Below are positions 10,056-22,436 of a stretch of 64,000 bases of DNA, in pieces. A program made the position numbers and the translations under genes. The notes under the pieces are model-generated. The model was not told the origin of the DNA, searched no databases, and saw only the letters and a list, made by a program, of their open reading frames with translations. The stretch is from Sepiola atlantica (lineage: Eukaryota > Mollusca > Cephalopoda > Sepiida > Sepiolidae), in the NCBI GenBank assembly GCA_963556195.1, contig OY744520.1, forward strand, positions 9,104,991 to 9,168,990, written 5' to 3'. Numbering within the stretch: position 1 is the stretch's first letter; each line of letters opens with the position of its first letter.

Positions 10056-13000
10056 GGTATATAATCAGAGCATCAAATATACTTAGTATCATTATTATTG
10101 ATTAAATTTACGTAGATCGTAGAAGGGTATATAATCAGAGCATCAAATATACTAAGTATCATTATTATTGATTAAATTCACGTACGTCGTAGAAGGGTAT
10201 ATAATCAGAGCATCAAATATACTTAGTATCATTATTATTGATTAAATTCACGTACGTCGTAGAAGGGTATATAATCAGAGCATCAAATATACTAAGTATC
10301 ATTATTATTGATTAAATTCACGTACGTCGTAGAAGGGTATATAATCAGAGCATCAAATATACTTAGTATCATTATTATTGATTAAATTCACGTACGTCGT
10401 AGAAGGGTATATAATCAGAGCATCAAATATACTTAGTATCATTATTATTGATTAAATTTACGTACGTCGTAGAAGGGTATATAATCAGAGCATCAAATAT
10501 ACTTAGTATCATTATTATTGATTAAATTCACGTACGTCGTAGAAGGGTATATAATCAGAGCATCAAATATACTTAGTATCATTATTATTGATTAAATTTA
10601 CGTACGTCGTAGAAGGGTATATAATCAGAGCATCAAATATACTTAGTATCATTATTATTGATTAAATTTACGTACGTCGTAGAAGGGTATATAATCAGAG
10701 CATCAAATATACTTAGTATCATTATTATTGATTAAATTTACGTACGTCGTAGAAGGGTATATAATCAGAGCATCAAATATACTTAGTATCATTATTATTG
10801 ATTAAATTTACGTACATCGTAGAAGGGTATATAACCAGAGCATCAAATATACTTAGTATCATTATTATTGATTAAATTTACGTACGTCGTAGAAGGGTAT
10901 ATAACCAGAGCATCAAATATACTTAGTATCATTATTATTGATTAAATTTACGTACGTCGTAGAAGGGTATATAATCAGGGCATCAAATATACTTAGTATC
11001 ATTATTATTGATTAGATTTACGTACGTCGTAGAAGGGTATATAATCAGAGCATCAAATATACTTAAAATCATTATTATTGATTAAATTCACGTACGTCGT
11101 AGAAGGGTATATAATCAGAGCATCAAATATACTTAGTATCATTATTATTGATTATATTTACGTAGATCGTAGAAGGGTATATAATCAGAGCATCAAATAT
11201 ACTTAGTATCATTATTATTGATTAAATTTACGTACGTCGTAGAAGGGTATATAATAAGAGCATCAAATATACTTAGTATCATTATTATTGATTAAATTCA
11301 CGTACGTCGTAGAAGGGTATATAATCAGGGCATCAAATATACTTAGTATCATTATTATTGATTAAATTTACGTACGTCGTAGAAGGGTATATAATCAGAG
11401 CATCAAATATACTTAGTATCATTATTATTGATTAAATTCACGTACGTCGTAGAAGGGTATATAATCAGGGCATCAAATATACTTAGTATCATTATTATTG
11501 ATTAAATTTACGTACGTCGTAGAAGGGTATATAATCAGAGCATCAAATATACTTAGTATCATTATTATTGATTAAATTCACGTACGTCGTAGAAGGGTAT
11601 ATAATCAGAGCATCAAATATACTTAGTATCATTATTATTGATTAAATTCACGTACGTCGTAGAAGGGTATATAATCAGAGCATCAAATATACTTAGTATC
11701 ATTATTATTGATTAGATTTACGTACGTCGTAGAAGGGTATATAATCAGAGCATCAAATATACTTAAAATCATTATTATTGATTAAATTCACGTACGTCGT
11801 AGAAGGGTATATAATCAGAGCATCAAATATACTTAGTATCATTATTATTGATTAAATTCACGTACGTCGTAGAAGGGTATATAATCAGAGCATCAAATAT
11901 ACTTAAAATCATTATTATTGATTAAATTCACGTACGTCGTAGAAGGGTATATAATAAGAGCATCAAATATACTTAGTATCATTATTATTGATTAAATTCA
12001 CGTACGTCGTAGAAGGGTATATAATCAGAGCATCAAATATACTTAGTATCATTATTATTGATTAAATTTACGTACGTCGTAGAAGGGTATATAATCAGAG
12101 CATCAAATATACTTAGTATCATTATTATTGATTAGATTTACGTACGTCGTAGAAGGGTATATAATCAGAGCATCAAATATACTTAAAATCATTATTATTG
12201 ATTAAATTCACGTACGTCGTAGAAGGGTATATAATCAGAGCATCAAATATACTTAGTATCATTATTATTGATTATATTTACGTAGATCGTAGAAGGGTAT
12301 ATAATCAGAGCATCAAATATACTTAGTATCATTATTATTGATTAAATTCACGTACGTCGTAGAAGGGTATATAATCAGAGCATCAAATATACTTAGTATC
12401 ATTATTATTGATTAAATTCACGTACGTCGTAGAAGGGTATATAATCAGAGCATCAAATATACTTAAAATCATTATTATTGATTAAATTCACGTACGTCGT
12501 AGAAGGGTATATAATCAGAGCATCAAATATACTTAGTATCATTATTATTGATTATATTTACGTAGATCGTAGAAGGGTATATAATCAGAGCATCAAATAT
12601 ACTTAGTATCATTATTATTGATTAAATTTACGTACGTCGTAGAAGGGTATATAATCAGAGCATCAAATATACTTAGTATCATTATTATTGATTATATTTA
12701 CGTAGATCGTAGAAGGGTATATAATCAGAGCATCAAATATACTTAGTATCATTATTATTGATTAAATTTACGTACGTCGTAGAAGGGTATATAATCAGAG
12801 CATCAAATATACTTAGTATCATTATTATTGATTAAATTCACGTACGTCGTAGAAGGGATTATAATCAGAGCATCAAATATACTTAGTATCATTATTATTG
12901 ATTAAATTTACGTACGTCGTAGAAGGGTATATAATCAGAGCATCAAATATACTTAGTATCATTATTATTGATTAAATTCACGTACGTCGTAGAAGGGTAT

Positions 13001-14610
13001 ATAATCAGAGCATCAAATATACTTAGTATCATTATTATTGATTAAATTTACGTACGTCGTAGAAGGGTATATAATCAGAGCATCAAATATACTTAGTATC
13101 ATTATTATTGATTAAATTCACGTACGTCGTAGAAGGGTATATAATCAGAGCATCAAATATACTTAGTATCATTATTATTGATTAAATTCACGTACGTCGT
13201 AGAAGGGTATATAATCAGAGCATCAAATATACTTAGTATCATTATTATTGATTAAATTCACGTACGTCGTAGAAGGGTATATAATCAGAGCATCAAATAT
13301 ACTTAGTATCATTATTATTGATTAAATTTACGTACGTCGTAGAAGGGTATATAATCAGAGCATCAAATATACTTAGTATCATTATTATTGATTAAATTCA
13401 CGTACGTCGTAGAAGGGTATATAATCAGAGCATCAAATATACTTAGTATCATTATTATTGATTAAATTTACGTACGTCGTAGAAGGGTATATAATCAGAG
13501 CATCAAATATACTTAGTATCATTATTATTGATTAAATTCACGTACGTCGTAGAAGGGTATATAATAAGAGCATCAAATATACTTAGTATCATTATTATTG
13601 ATTAAATTTACGTACGTCGTAGAAGGGTATATAACCAGAGCATCAAATATACTTAGTATCATTATTATTGATTAAATTTACGTACGTCGTAGAAGGGTAT
13701 ATAATCAGGGCATCAAATATACTTAGTATCATTATTATTGATTAGATTTACGTACGTCGTAGAAGGGTATATAATCAGAGCATCAAATATACTTAAAATC
13801 ATTATTATTGATTAAATTCACGTACGTCGTAGAAGGGTATATAATCAGAGCATCAAATATACTTAGTATCATTATTATTGATTAAATTCACGTACGTCGT
13901 AGAAGGGTATATAATCAGAGCATCAAATATACTTAGTATCATTATTATTGATTAAATTCACGTACGTCGTAGAAGGGTATATAATCAGAGCATCAAATAT
14001 ACTTAGTATCATTATTATTGATTAAATTTACGTACGTCGTAGAAGGGTATATAATCAGAGCATCAAATATACTTAGTATCATTATTATTGATTAAATTCA
14101 CGTACGTCGTAGAAGGGTATATAATCAGAGCATCAAATATACTTAGTATCATTATTATTGATTAAATTTACGTACGTCGTAGAAGGGTATATAATCAGAG
14201 CATCAAATATACTTAGTATCATTATTATTGATTAAATTCACGTACGTCGTAGAAGGGTATATAATAAGAGCATCAAATATACTTAGTATCATTATTATTG
14301 ATTAAATTTACGTACGTCGTAGAAGGGTATATAACCAGAGCATCAAATATACTTAGTATCATTATTATTGATTAAATTTACGTACGTCGTAGAAGGGTAT
14401 ATAATCAGGGCATCAAATATACTTAGTATCATTATTATTGATTAGATTTACGTACGTCGTAGAAGGGTATATAATCAGAGCATCAAATATACTTAAAATC
14501 ATTATTATTGATTAAATTCACGTACGTCGTAGAAGGGTATATAATCAGAGCATCAAATATACTTAGTATCATTATTATTGATTAAATTTACGTACGTCGT
14601 AGAAGGGTAT

Positions 14611-14884
14611 TGTTGTGGTGGCAACCACTCATTTGCATATACGAATAACGTTACACTATAAATGGCAAGCCTAGGTTGGCCTTAGTCTGTGTTACCTAAA
14701 TGCCACCGGAAGTGACGCCGAAGAGCGTACATGTCCTCCCACCAAGACTCTCTGACTCGACACCTTCATTTGTACATACTGTAACTATACATTTTCTTTA
14801 ATACACTTATTATTTCATTCTCCTTGTTGTTTGCGTCTTCATTGTATTACTCACTAATTATTGTTCAACCTTGCAACCACAACA
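14611..14884 (+). mobile_element. Solo LTR 2 in the satellite
   Basis: 274 bp, flanked by GGTAT (14606..14610 and 14885..14889), at the same monomer position as the other two insertions. The following monomers repeat the order seen after the other two LTR ends (gtagatcg variant, then actaagtatc variant). Confidence 0.95.
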
Positions 14885-15848
14885 GGTATATAATCAGAGC
14901 ATCAAATATACTTAGTATCATTATTATTGATTATATTTACGTAGATCGTAGAAGGGTATATAATCAGAGCATCAAATATACTAAGTATCATTATTATTGA
15001 TTAAATTCACGTACGTCGTAGAAGGGTATATAATCAGAGCATCAAATATACTAAGTATCATTATTATTGATTAAATTCACGTACGTCGTAGAAGGGTATA
15101 TAATCAGAGCATCAAATATACTTAGTATCATTATTATTGATTAAATTCACGTACGTCGTAGAAGGGTATATAATCAGAGCATCAAATATACTAAGTATCA
15201 TTATTATTGATTAAATTCACGTACGTCGTAGAAGGGTATATAATCAGAGCATCAAATATACTTAGTATCATTATTATTGATTAAATTCACGTACGTCGTA
15301 GAAGGGTATATAACCAGAGCATCAAATATACTTAGTATCATTATTATTGATTAAATTTACGTACGTCGTAGAAGGGTATATAATCAGAGCATCAAATATA
15401 CTTAGTATCATTATTATTGATTAAATTTACGTACGTCGTAGAAGGGTATATAATCAGAGCATCAAATATACTTAGTATCATTATTATTGATTAAATTTAC
15501 GTACGTCGTAGAAGGGTATATAATCAGAGCATCAAATATACTTAGTATCATTATTATTGATTAAATTTACGTACATCGTAGAAGGGTATATAACCAGAGC
15601 ATCAAATATACTTAGTATCATTATTATTGATTAAATTTACGTACGTCGTAGAAGGGTATATAACCAGAGCATCAAATATACTTAGTATCATTATTATTGA
15701 TTAAATTTACGTACGTCGTAGAAGGGTATATAATCAGAGCATCAAATATACTTAGTATCATTATTATTGATTAAATTTACGTACGTCGTAGAAGGGTATA
15801 TAATCAGAGCATCAAATATACTTAGTATCATTATTATTGATTAAATTT

Positions 15849-16429
15849 GCCCCATCTCAACACAGGCCTACATTCACATTGCAGATATTGATATTTTTTG
15901 CCATGTGTTTTCTATTGAAAAAATATTGCCAAAAAACTCAACGCCATGAAAATACATTAATAAAAACATCAAATATACTTAGTATTACTATGTGAGAAAT
16001 GTGGTTCATCTAAAAAACGAATGTTATTATCATCAAATGACTTAATTACTTATTTTGTTTTTAACGGTTTTAATTTTAATATTCAATAAACAATGTTCCA
16101 ATTTAAATAGATGTTGTTCTCTCATTGTATTTATAAACTACAACAGTAAATCGAAGTCGATCTCTGATATCGATACTATTATTATTATTATTTGAGATAT
16201 TTGGTTCATCTCAACAACGAATGTAATTACCATTACATGACTTTATTAGTTATTCTTATTAATGGTTGTAATTTTTATGTTCAATAAACTGATTTGCAAT
16301 TCAAATGGATGCTGTTCGATCATTTTATAGATAAACTACAACAGTAAATCGAAGTCGATCACTGATGAGAATATTCGTTATCGAAACATGATTTTAAAAT
16401 AATATTCAGCGCTTATTTTTTAATATAAC
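15849..16429. other. Ancestral 3' flank of galaxin 1 beyond the satellite
   Basis: Collinear with 31399..32391 after galaxin 2 and partly with 39360-39900 after copy 3 (shared 'ccatctcaacacaggccta', 'gtaaatcgaagtcgatc'). Ordinary AT-rich non-coding sequence; no gene seen. Confidence 0.7.
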
Positions 16430-16802
16430 TGTAAGTAAAAAGTGCAAATAAACCGAAAATGTATTTGGTTCATTACTCAGAGTTGAAAGAATGCCCTACC
16501 ACTGAGTTCAAACAAGGACGTCGAATTATTCTTTCTGTTCTTTTCACCAACAACAGTCAAACACGCAGGTAAACGACTAAACATCTAGTAAAAAATTCAA
16601 TTCGCCTTTTCTTTTCCTCTTTCATTTTCTTTCTTTCTCTCTTTCTGTCTCTTTCTCTCTCTCTCTCTCTCTGTATTCGACGTTGTCACAACTCACATGT
16701 TTCTACTTTGTAACTGGAACACCCTGGGTTCAATCCCTGATGGACAATACAGGGTGCAACCCTCACTCGTTTTCCCTGTAGGCCTGCATGATGATTGCTA
16801 CA
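16430..16802 (-). repeat. 3' LTR of Gypsy A (373 bp)
   Basis: On the minus strand it starts TGTAGCAATC and ends ACTTACA. It aligns with 32392..32848 and 19566..20048 but lacks an internal part present in those two. Contains a CT microsatellite at 16620-16675. Confidence 0.8.
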
Positions 16803-17118
16803 CTTCCTCCTGATCTCTTGATCACACATGATGCAGTGTAGTGGTGACTTTGATTCGTGGGACATGCACCTTAGTTTGATCTTCTGTATCGTCTGACGAA
16901 GTTTCCGCTTCCGAACCCCCGGATTCATTCTCGTGGGCATCACTGGTGCTGCTGATTTATAGTTCAGTGACAGACGACTCATTACTTTCCCCGCTGGTTA
17001 AATGGCCGCCCCCAAAGCATCGCTCCGTCTCCAAGCCGCTCTGGGTCTTTGCACGTTAGGCTGAACTCTGCATTTTTCGCTCTGATGTGCGTCGCTGACT
17101 CGACATCTTCATTGATGC
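16803..17118 (-). pseudogene. C-terminal pol tail of Gypsy A
   Basis: The open frame 16982..16686 covers a basic tail (PGVRKRKLRQTIQKIKLRCM) and runs into the LTR. The same tail follows the integrase C-terminus in Gypsy B. The few codons before the mariner boundary ('ERLGDGAM...'-like region around 17020-17080) match Gypsy B downstream of its mariner. Confidence 0.6.
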
Positions 17119-17119
17119 A

Positions 17120-18368
17120 CGAGGGGCGTTAAATAAGTAGTGCCCCTTGCCCATTTCCCATAGCAGTACATTAATAAGACTTGGCACAGTTATTAGTCTT
17201 TCTCTACATAGGAACAACCCAGAGTTATGAATTTCTTCCATCGTTCGATGGAGCTCTGGACACTGTTTTTGTAGAACACCCCAGGTTGGTTCTCCAACCA
17301 CGCCGTAACTTCAGAAATCAAGGCTGCATCATCTGGAAACGGTTTCGGCAACTTCATGGCTGGGAAGAGATGAAAGTCAGAGGGTGCAAGGTCATGAGAG
17401 TAAGGGGGATGGGCGAGAGTTTCATAGCCACACGCCCGTGCTTCTGATCTGGCGACATGCGAGTTGTGGACCGGAGCGTTGTTTTGCAGGGGGAGGATAC
17501 CTTTGCTGATATTACCCCGCCTCTTGATTTTGATAGCTTCTCTTAATTTCATCAAAAGTAAAGCATAATAGGCTCCTGTAATTGTGGTACCCTTTTGCTA
17601 GGAAATGTGTCGTCACTACTCCGTCCTGGTCCCAGGAGACTGTGAGCATGACCTTGCCAGCGGAGGGCTGCACCCTTGCCTTCTTTGGAGGTGATGAGTC
17701 CAAGTGCTTCCACTGCATTGACTGAGCTTTGGTCTCTGGATCATAGTGATGAACCCAATTTTAATCCTGTACAATCAGTCTTTTGAAAAACTTTGACTCA
17801 TCTTCTTGGCACATCTCCAAATTCATCCTCGAGCACTCGACGCGTTCTTGCTTCTGGAAAGGTGTCAGCAACCTAGGAATCCATCTGGCAGACACCATAT
17901 GCATATGCAAATGGTAATGAATGATAGTTTCCATAGACCATGTACTAATCTTGACCTCTTGGGCTATTTGGCGAAAAGTAATGTGTCAATCTTCCAAAAT
18001 GGCAGCTTCAACTTGACGAACAGATGCCTCATCAATGGCAGATGAGGGACGACAGGCTTCCGACCATGTTTGAATTTACGATGCCAGCGTTTTACAAGAT
18101 CATATGATGGGGCATCATCACCATTAGTTATTTTCATTTCATCAAAAGTCTCCTTTGGTGTGCGTCCTTTCAAATACAAAAACCGGATCACTGCGCGACA
18201 CTCAACTGGCTCCATTTCACACCTGACTCAGTTCAAACATCTGTAAATAAGTAACCACAATCAGTTCAGAACTGTTTTTTGCAACATACTCCATACAGAT
18301 ATGAATCATTACACATGTAAAATTTTATCTAGATCAGACAGCTGGAAGTGGTTCAGGTACATTACTTA
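17120..18368 (-). mobile_element. Mariner A, nested in the reverse transcriptase of Gypsy A
   Basis: About 1.25 kb. The left terminus 'cgaggggcgtt' is the inverted repeat seen at mariner B; the right terminus is decayed. The minus-strand transposase is broken by frameshifts into an N-terminal helix-turn-helix part (18215..17964, 'RAVIRFLYLKGRTPKETFDEM'), a middle (17718..17512, 'QWKHLDSSPPKKARVQP') and a DDE part (17555..17193, 'NNAPVHNS' and 'HPPYSHDLAPSDFHLFPAMK'). These are mariner/SETMAR-type signatures (DD34D family). The copy is inactive. Confidence 0.88.
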
Positions 18369-18369
18369 C

Positions 18370-18860
18370 ATGTCGTCAACGTACGCCGATGTTGCCTTTT
18401 CGACGGTCTCCTCTTGTGATAACACAGCACTAACGATGGTCTCCATGATCTGCGGCTCCACATTCAACCCTAAACCAAGTTATGTCAGGCAGTATCTTTT
18501 GCCGCGAAATACCACCGTTTGGAATGTCCATAAAGTTTTGTCGACCCTCACATGCAGATAGGCCTTCCTCATATCAAGCAATGATACATTCGATCCTTTC
18601 TGGTGCCCCTTCCTTTAACGTGCGTACACATACATCAGCATTAGCCGTGTAAGCCTCTATATATTGAGCTCACGGTAGTCCATGACTTGTCGCACATTTG
18701 ATTTGTTATATTGTACCACTGCCAAATAACGCTGAGCAAGGCGTTTGGTTTACATGCACACTGATTATTGGTTACAACTCGTTTACATCTTGTCCGGGAA
18801 GCAGAGTGGCGCTGACATCTTTTTCCCTGACTAGTTTCCTGAACAGTTTAAGGCAATGTG
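18370..18860 (-). pseudogene. Reverse transcriptase fragment of Gypsy A
   Basis: Minus-strand translation gives 'VSLLDMRKAYLHVRVDKTLW', 'FQTVVFRGKRYCLT', 'GLGLNVEPQIMETIVSAVLS' and then 'YVDDM' at the mariner boundary, with at least one stop. This is the palm region of a Gypsy reverse transcriptase, with the catalytic YVDD next to the mariner terminus. Confidence 0.8.
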
Positions 18861-18874
18861 CCGATCTTGCCACA

Positions 18875-19547
18875 CTAGAAGCACCGTATGCGTCCCCGTC
18901 TTCTCTCCATGCAATTATTTGCAATATGATTACTCCGCCCACAGCGGAACCAATTTACTTTGGCATGTGAGTCCCTACTCTGTAGATTTTTAAGCACACT
19001 CTGGGCCGATTGCGCGGACATTACCACATGCTCCACAAGTTCTGCTTTATCCCTGATGATAGCTGGGGCGCGCTCAAGTAACTGTTTTATATATGTCGCT
19101 TCTATGCTTACGGATGCCCTCGAAGGTTGCTTCACTCGAACGGGGAGTCCGGCCACAAATGCATAAACGATAGTTTGTTCAGGCAACCCGTCAAACAGAA
19201 AGGACTGCTTTTTCAATGTAGTAAAGAAGACATCCACTGTCTGCTCATAGTTTCCGGGTAGTAAAACGTTTGTATGCTGTGCAGAGGTCAATCGCAAAAG
19301 CTTTATAGAGCCAAGCCTTCGTCTGCTCGACATTGGTCTTATAATTATCGCTTAGCTGCCGTTAAACGTCCATAGCGCCTTCTGTTAGTCGACGGGTAAT
19401 GACAAACTCGACCTGCTTGACCCCACACAAACGACAGGTCAGCTCCACTTTCTCAACCAAGTCTATCACAGACGTAGACCCGTCTAACTCAGAGAAAAGT
19501 TTTAGGTCGAACGTTGCGTCCGCTATTATGTCACAAATAAACAGCAC
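18875..19547 (-). pseudogene. Gag of Gypsy A, frameshifted
   Basis: Two consecutive frames. 19547..19362 carries the gag start ('FDLKLFSELDGSTSVIDLVE', '...ITRRLTEGAMDV'). 19333..18875 carries the capsid remainder ('YAFVAGLPVRVKQPSRASVS') and a zinc knuckle (F-R-C-G-R-S-N-H-I-A-N-N-C, first cysteine replaced). The protein would bind element RNA and form the capsid. A stop and frame change between the two halves break it. Confidence 0.75.
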
Positions 19548-19565
19548 AGAATAGCAAAAATAGCT

Positions 19566-19770
19566 TGTGAGGAAAAAGTGCTAATAAACTGAAAATCAAA
19601 TGTATTCCGTTCATTACTCAGAGTTGAAAGAATGCTCTACTACTCAATTCAAACGGGACACCGAATTATTATTTCTGTTCTTTTCACAAACAACAGCCAA
19701 ACACGCATGTGAACGACTAAACGTCTAGAAAAAATTCTATTCCTTTTTTTCAGTCTTTACTTTCCTTCTT

Positions 19771-19802
<32 letters not shown>

Positions 19803-20048
19803 AGCACTCGACGTAGTCACAACGTCAACCTTTCTCCACACCGTCCCCGAAGCAAAGTGTCTACACTTTTTATAACGACGAGAATCAGCCCATGGCAACC
19901 AAGCCTCATTTGCATAGTGAACTAACGCGTGACAAAAGTTACATGTTTCCACTTTGTAACTGAAACATTCTGGGTTCAATCTCTGATGGACGTCTGACGG
20001 TGCAACCGTAACTCGTTTTCCCTTTAAACCTGCCTGATGGTTTATACT
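19566..20048 (-). repeat. 5' LTR of Gypsy A (483 bp)
   Basis: Matches LTR B (32392..32848) across 'cagagttgaaagaatg', 'aacgtcaacctttctccac' and 'gacgagaatcagccca'. Contains a CT microsatellite at 19768-19802. Confidence 0.8.
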
Positions 20049-20059
20049 AAAACATGTTA

Positions 20060-21420
20060 CTACCGTACGTTCAATCTTCATCTAACCTGTAACCAAACTT
20101 ATTTCGAACCATACAAGTTCATTCTTCACGTTAAATTGTAATCTAAACTCTAACCCTACTTATTTCGAATATAACAAGTTCATTCTTCACGTAAAATGTT
20201 CATCTAAACTGTAACCCTACTTATTTCGAATATAACACGTTCCTACTTTACGTAAAATCTTCATCTAAACTGTAACCCTACTTATTTCGAATATAACTAG
20301 TTCCTTCTTCACGTAAAATCTTAATCTGAACTGTAAACCTACTTATTTCGAACATAACAAGTTTGAACTTCCCGTAAAATCTTCATCTTAACTGTAACTC
20401 TACTTATTTCGAATATAACAAGTTCCCTCTTCACGATAAATCTTAATCTGAACTATAACCCTACTTATTTCGACTATAACAAGTTCCTACTTCACGTAAA
20501 ATTTTAATCTAAAATGTGACCCTACTTATTCTGACTATAACAAGTTCCAACTTCCCGTAAAATCTTCATCCAAACTGTAACCCTACTTATTTCGAATATA
20601 ACAAGTACATTCTTCACGTAAATTTTTCATCTAAACTGTAACCCTACTTATTTCGAATATAACACGTTCCTACTTTACGTAAAATCTTCATCTAAACTGT
20701 AACCCTACTTATTTCCAATATAACAAGTTCCTACTGCACGTAAAATCTTCATCGAAACTGTAACATTACTATTTCCAATATAACAAGTTCCTACTTCCCG
20801 TAAAATCTTCATCTAAACTGAAACCCTACTTATTTCGAATATAACAAGATCCTTCTTTACGTAACCCAACTTATTTAGAGAATAACAATCAATACTTTAT
20901 ATAAATCTTTATCTTACTCGTAACCACAATTATTTTAAATATAATAAGTTTTTACGTATTCTAAATATAACATGTTCCTACTTGAAGCTAAATTTTTATC
21001 TTAACTGTAACCCCACTTATTTCGAATATAACAAGTTCCTACTTCACGTAAAATCTTGATTTAAACTGTAACCCTACTTGTTTTGAATATAACTAGTTCC
21101 TTCTTCACGTAAAATTTTCATCTAAACTGAAACCCATTTTATTTCGAATATAACAAGTTCCTACTTCACGTAAAAACCTCTATCTAAACTGTAACCCTTC
21201 TTATCTCAGAGTATAAAAAGTTCCTACTTGACGTAAAATGTTCATCTAAACTGTAACCCTACTTATTTCGAATATAACAAGTACCTACTTCACGTAAAAT
21301 TTTAATTTAAACCGTAATCCAACTAATTCCGAATATAACAAGTCAATACTTCAGGTAAAATCTTAATCTTACTCGTAACCAAAATTATTTTGAATATCAC
21401 ATGTTCCTACTTCACGTAAA
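20060..21420. repeat. 61-bp tandem array
   Basis: About 22 diverged units of 'ccctacttatttcgaatata', 'acaagttcctacttcacgta', 'aaatcttcatctaaactgta'. It begins directly at the outer end of Gypsy A, which inserted within a unit. Single or few-copy versions lie at 32290-32391 and 39900-40060 in the matching flanks of copies 2 and 3. Confidence 0.93.
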
Positions 21421-21800
21421 ATGACTACTTTGTAGAGATACAGGATAATATCAGGTATGACGAGTTTATTAGCACGGTAGAGTGATCCCACCTTGTTTGC
21501 TGCAGTTTTGGCAGTTCTTTCAATTCATGTTACCTGTGCATGTTAGGCCGACGAATTTTGAATGTTGAACTCTCAGCTAGGGTCTGATTAGCCATGACAA
21601 TCGGTGGTTGAAAACGTGGCTTGTAGTTATTTAAAGAAAGGAGCTTTGTCATTAAAACTTACCAACTATTCATGACCTTAATCTACTACATCTATGGAAG
21701 TCATTTTCTAAGGAGTTAGACATTGCCTTGAATAGGTTCGCACTGTTTCTCACATGACTAGAATAACGCGTGGTATCGTCAGCAAATGTACCTATCTCAG
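21421..21800. other. Non-repetitive insert between the 61-bp and 64-bp arrays
   Basis: About 380 bp without the tandem motif and without a recognised gene. It may be an unrelated short insertion into the array. Confidence 0.4.
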
Positions 21801-22436
21801 ACTTTACGTTCAATCTTTATATTAACCGTAATCCAACTTATTTCGAATGCAACACGTTTCTTACTTCACGACGCTGAATCTTCATCTAAACCATAACCAA
21901 ACTTAATTCGAATATAACATGTTCCTAATTCACGACGCTAAATCTTCATCTAAACAATCACCAAACCTAATTCGAATATAACATGTTCCTAATTCACGAC
22001 GCTAAATCCTCATCTAAACCACTACCAAACCTAATTCGAATATAACATGTTCCTAATTCACGACGCTAAATCTTCATCTAAACAATCACCAAACCTAATT
22101 CGAATATAACATGTTCCTAATTCACGACGCTTAATCCTCATCTAAACCATCACCAAACCTAATTCGAATATAACATGTTCCTAATTCACGACGCTAAATC
22201 TTCATCTAAACCATCACCAAACCTAATTCGACTATAACATGTTCCTAATTCACGACGCTAAATCTTCATCTAAACCATCACCAAACCTAATTCGAATATA
22301 ACATGTTCCTAATTTACGACGCTAAATCTTCATCTAAACCATCACCAAACCTAATTCGAATATAACATGTTCCTAATTCACGACGCTGAATCTTCATCTA
22401 GACCATCACCAAACCTAATTCGAATATAACATGCTT
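21801..22436. repeat. 64-bp tandem array (variant of the 61-bp family)
   Basis: About ten units, much more uniform than the 61-bp array: 'aaacctaattcgaatataac', 'atgttcctaattcacgacgc', 'taaatcttcatctaaacc', 'atcacc'. The period measured from successive 'cctaattcg' (21966, 22030, 22094) is 64 bp. Confidence 0.95.

Larger units (their letters stand above)
5996..15848. repeat. 70-bp satellite array, about 93 monomers, interrupted by three LTR insertions
   Basis: The monomer runs 'ttacgtacgtcgtagaaggg', 'tatataatcagagcatcaaa', 'tatacttagtatcattatta', 'ttgattaaat' and repeats every 70 bp with very few changes. Array segments are 5996..6723, 9497..9781, 10056..14610 and 14885..15848. The second and third are exactly 4 and 65 monomers plus a 5-bp target duplication. 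Diagnostic variants (attagattta, acttaaaatc, ataaccagag, ataataagag, ataatcaggg, gtagatcg) recur in order. The first monomer is continuous with the galaxin 1 3' flank, and single-copy versions follow galaxin 2 and 4. Each monomer contains ATTAAA, TATATAA and the palindrome ACGTACGT. Confidence 0.97.
16430..20048 (-). mobile_element. Gypsy A: decayed minus-strand LTR retrotransposon with nested mariner
   Basis: The 3' LTR is 16430..16802 and the 5' LTR 19566..20048 (both TG...CA-like, with the upstream end mutated). In element order: gag (19547..18875), reverse transcriptase (about 18860..18370), a mariner (18368..17120), a short remnant of late pol, and the C-terminal tail ending at a purine-rich tract before the 3' LTR. 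RNase H and the integrase core are deleted compared with Gypsy B. The insertion sits inside a 61-bp repeat unit: left flank '...aatataac', right flank '(a)aaacatgttac', a likely 5-bp target duplication with one change. Gypsy B starts at the identical flank, so both copies descend from one insertion. Confidence 0.85.

Noticed and set aside
5996..15848. Regular 70-bp periodic array considered as a CRISPR-like structure
   Set aside because: The whole 70 bp repeats, with no unique spacers between short repeats, and the setting is eukaryotic with introns and retrotransposons. It is a satellite.
16686..16982. 98-codon minus-strand frame as an independent host gene
   Set aside because: It spans the Gypsy pol tail and LTR boundary and recurs with the element in Gypsy B.
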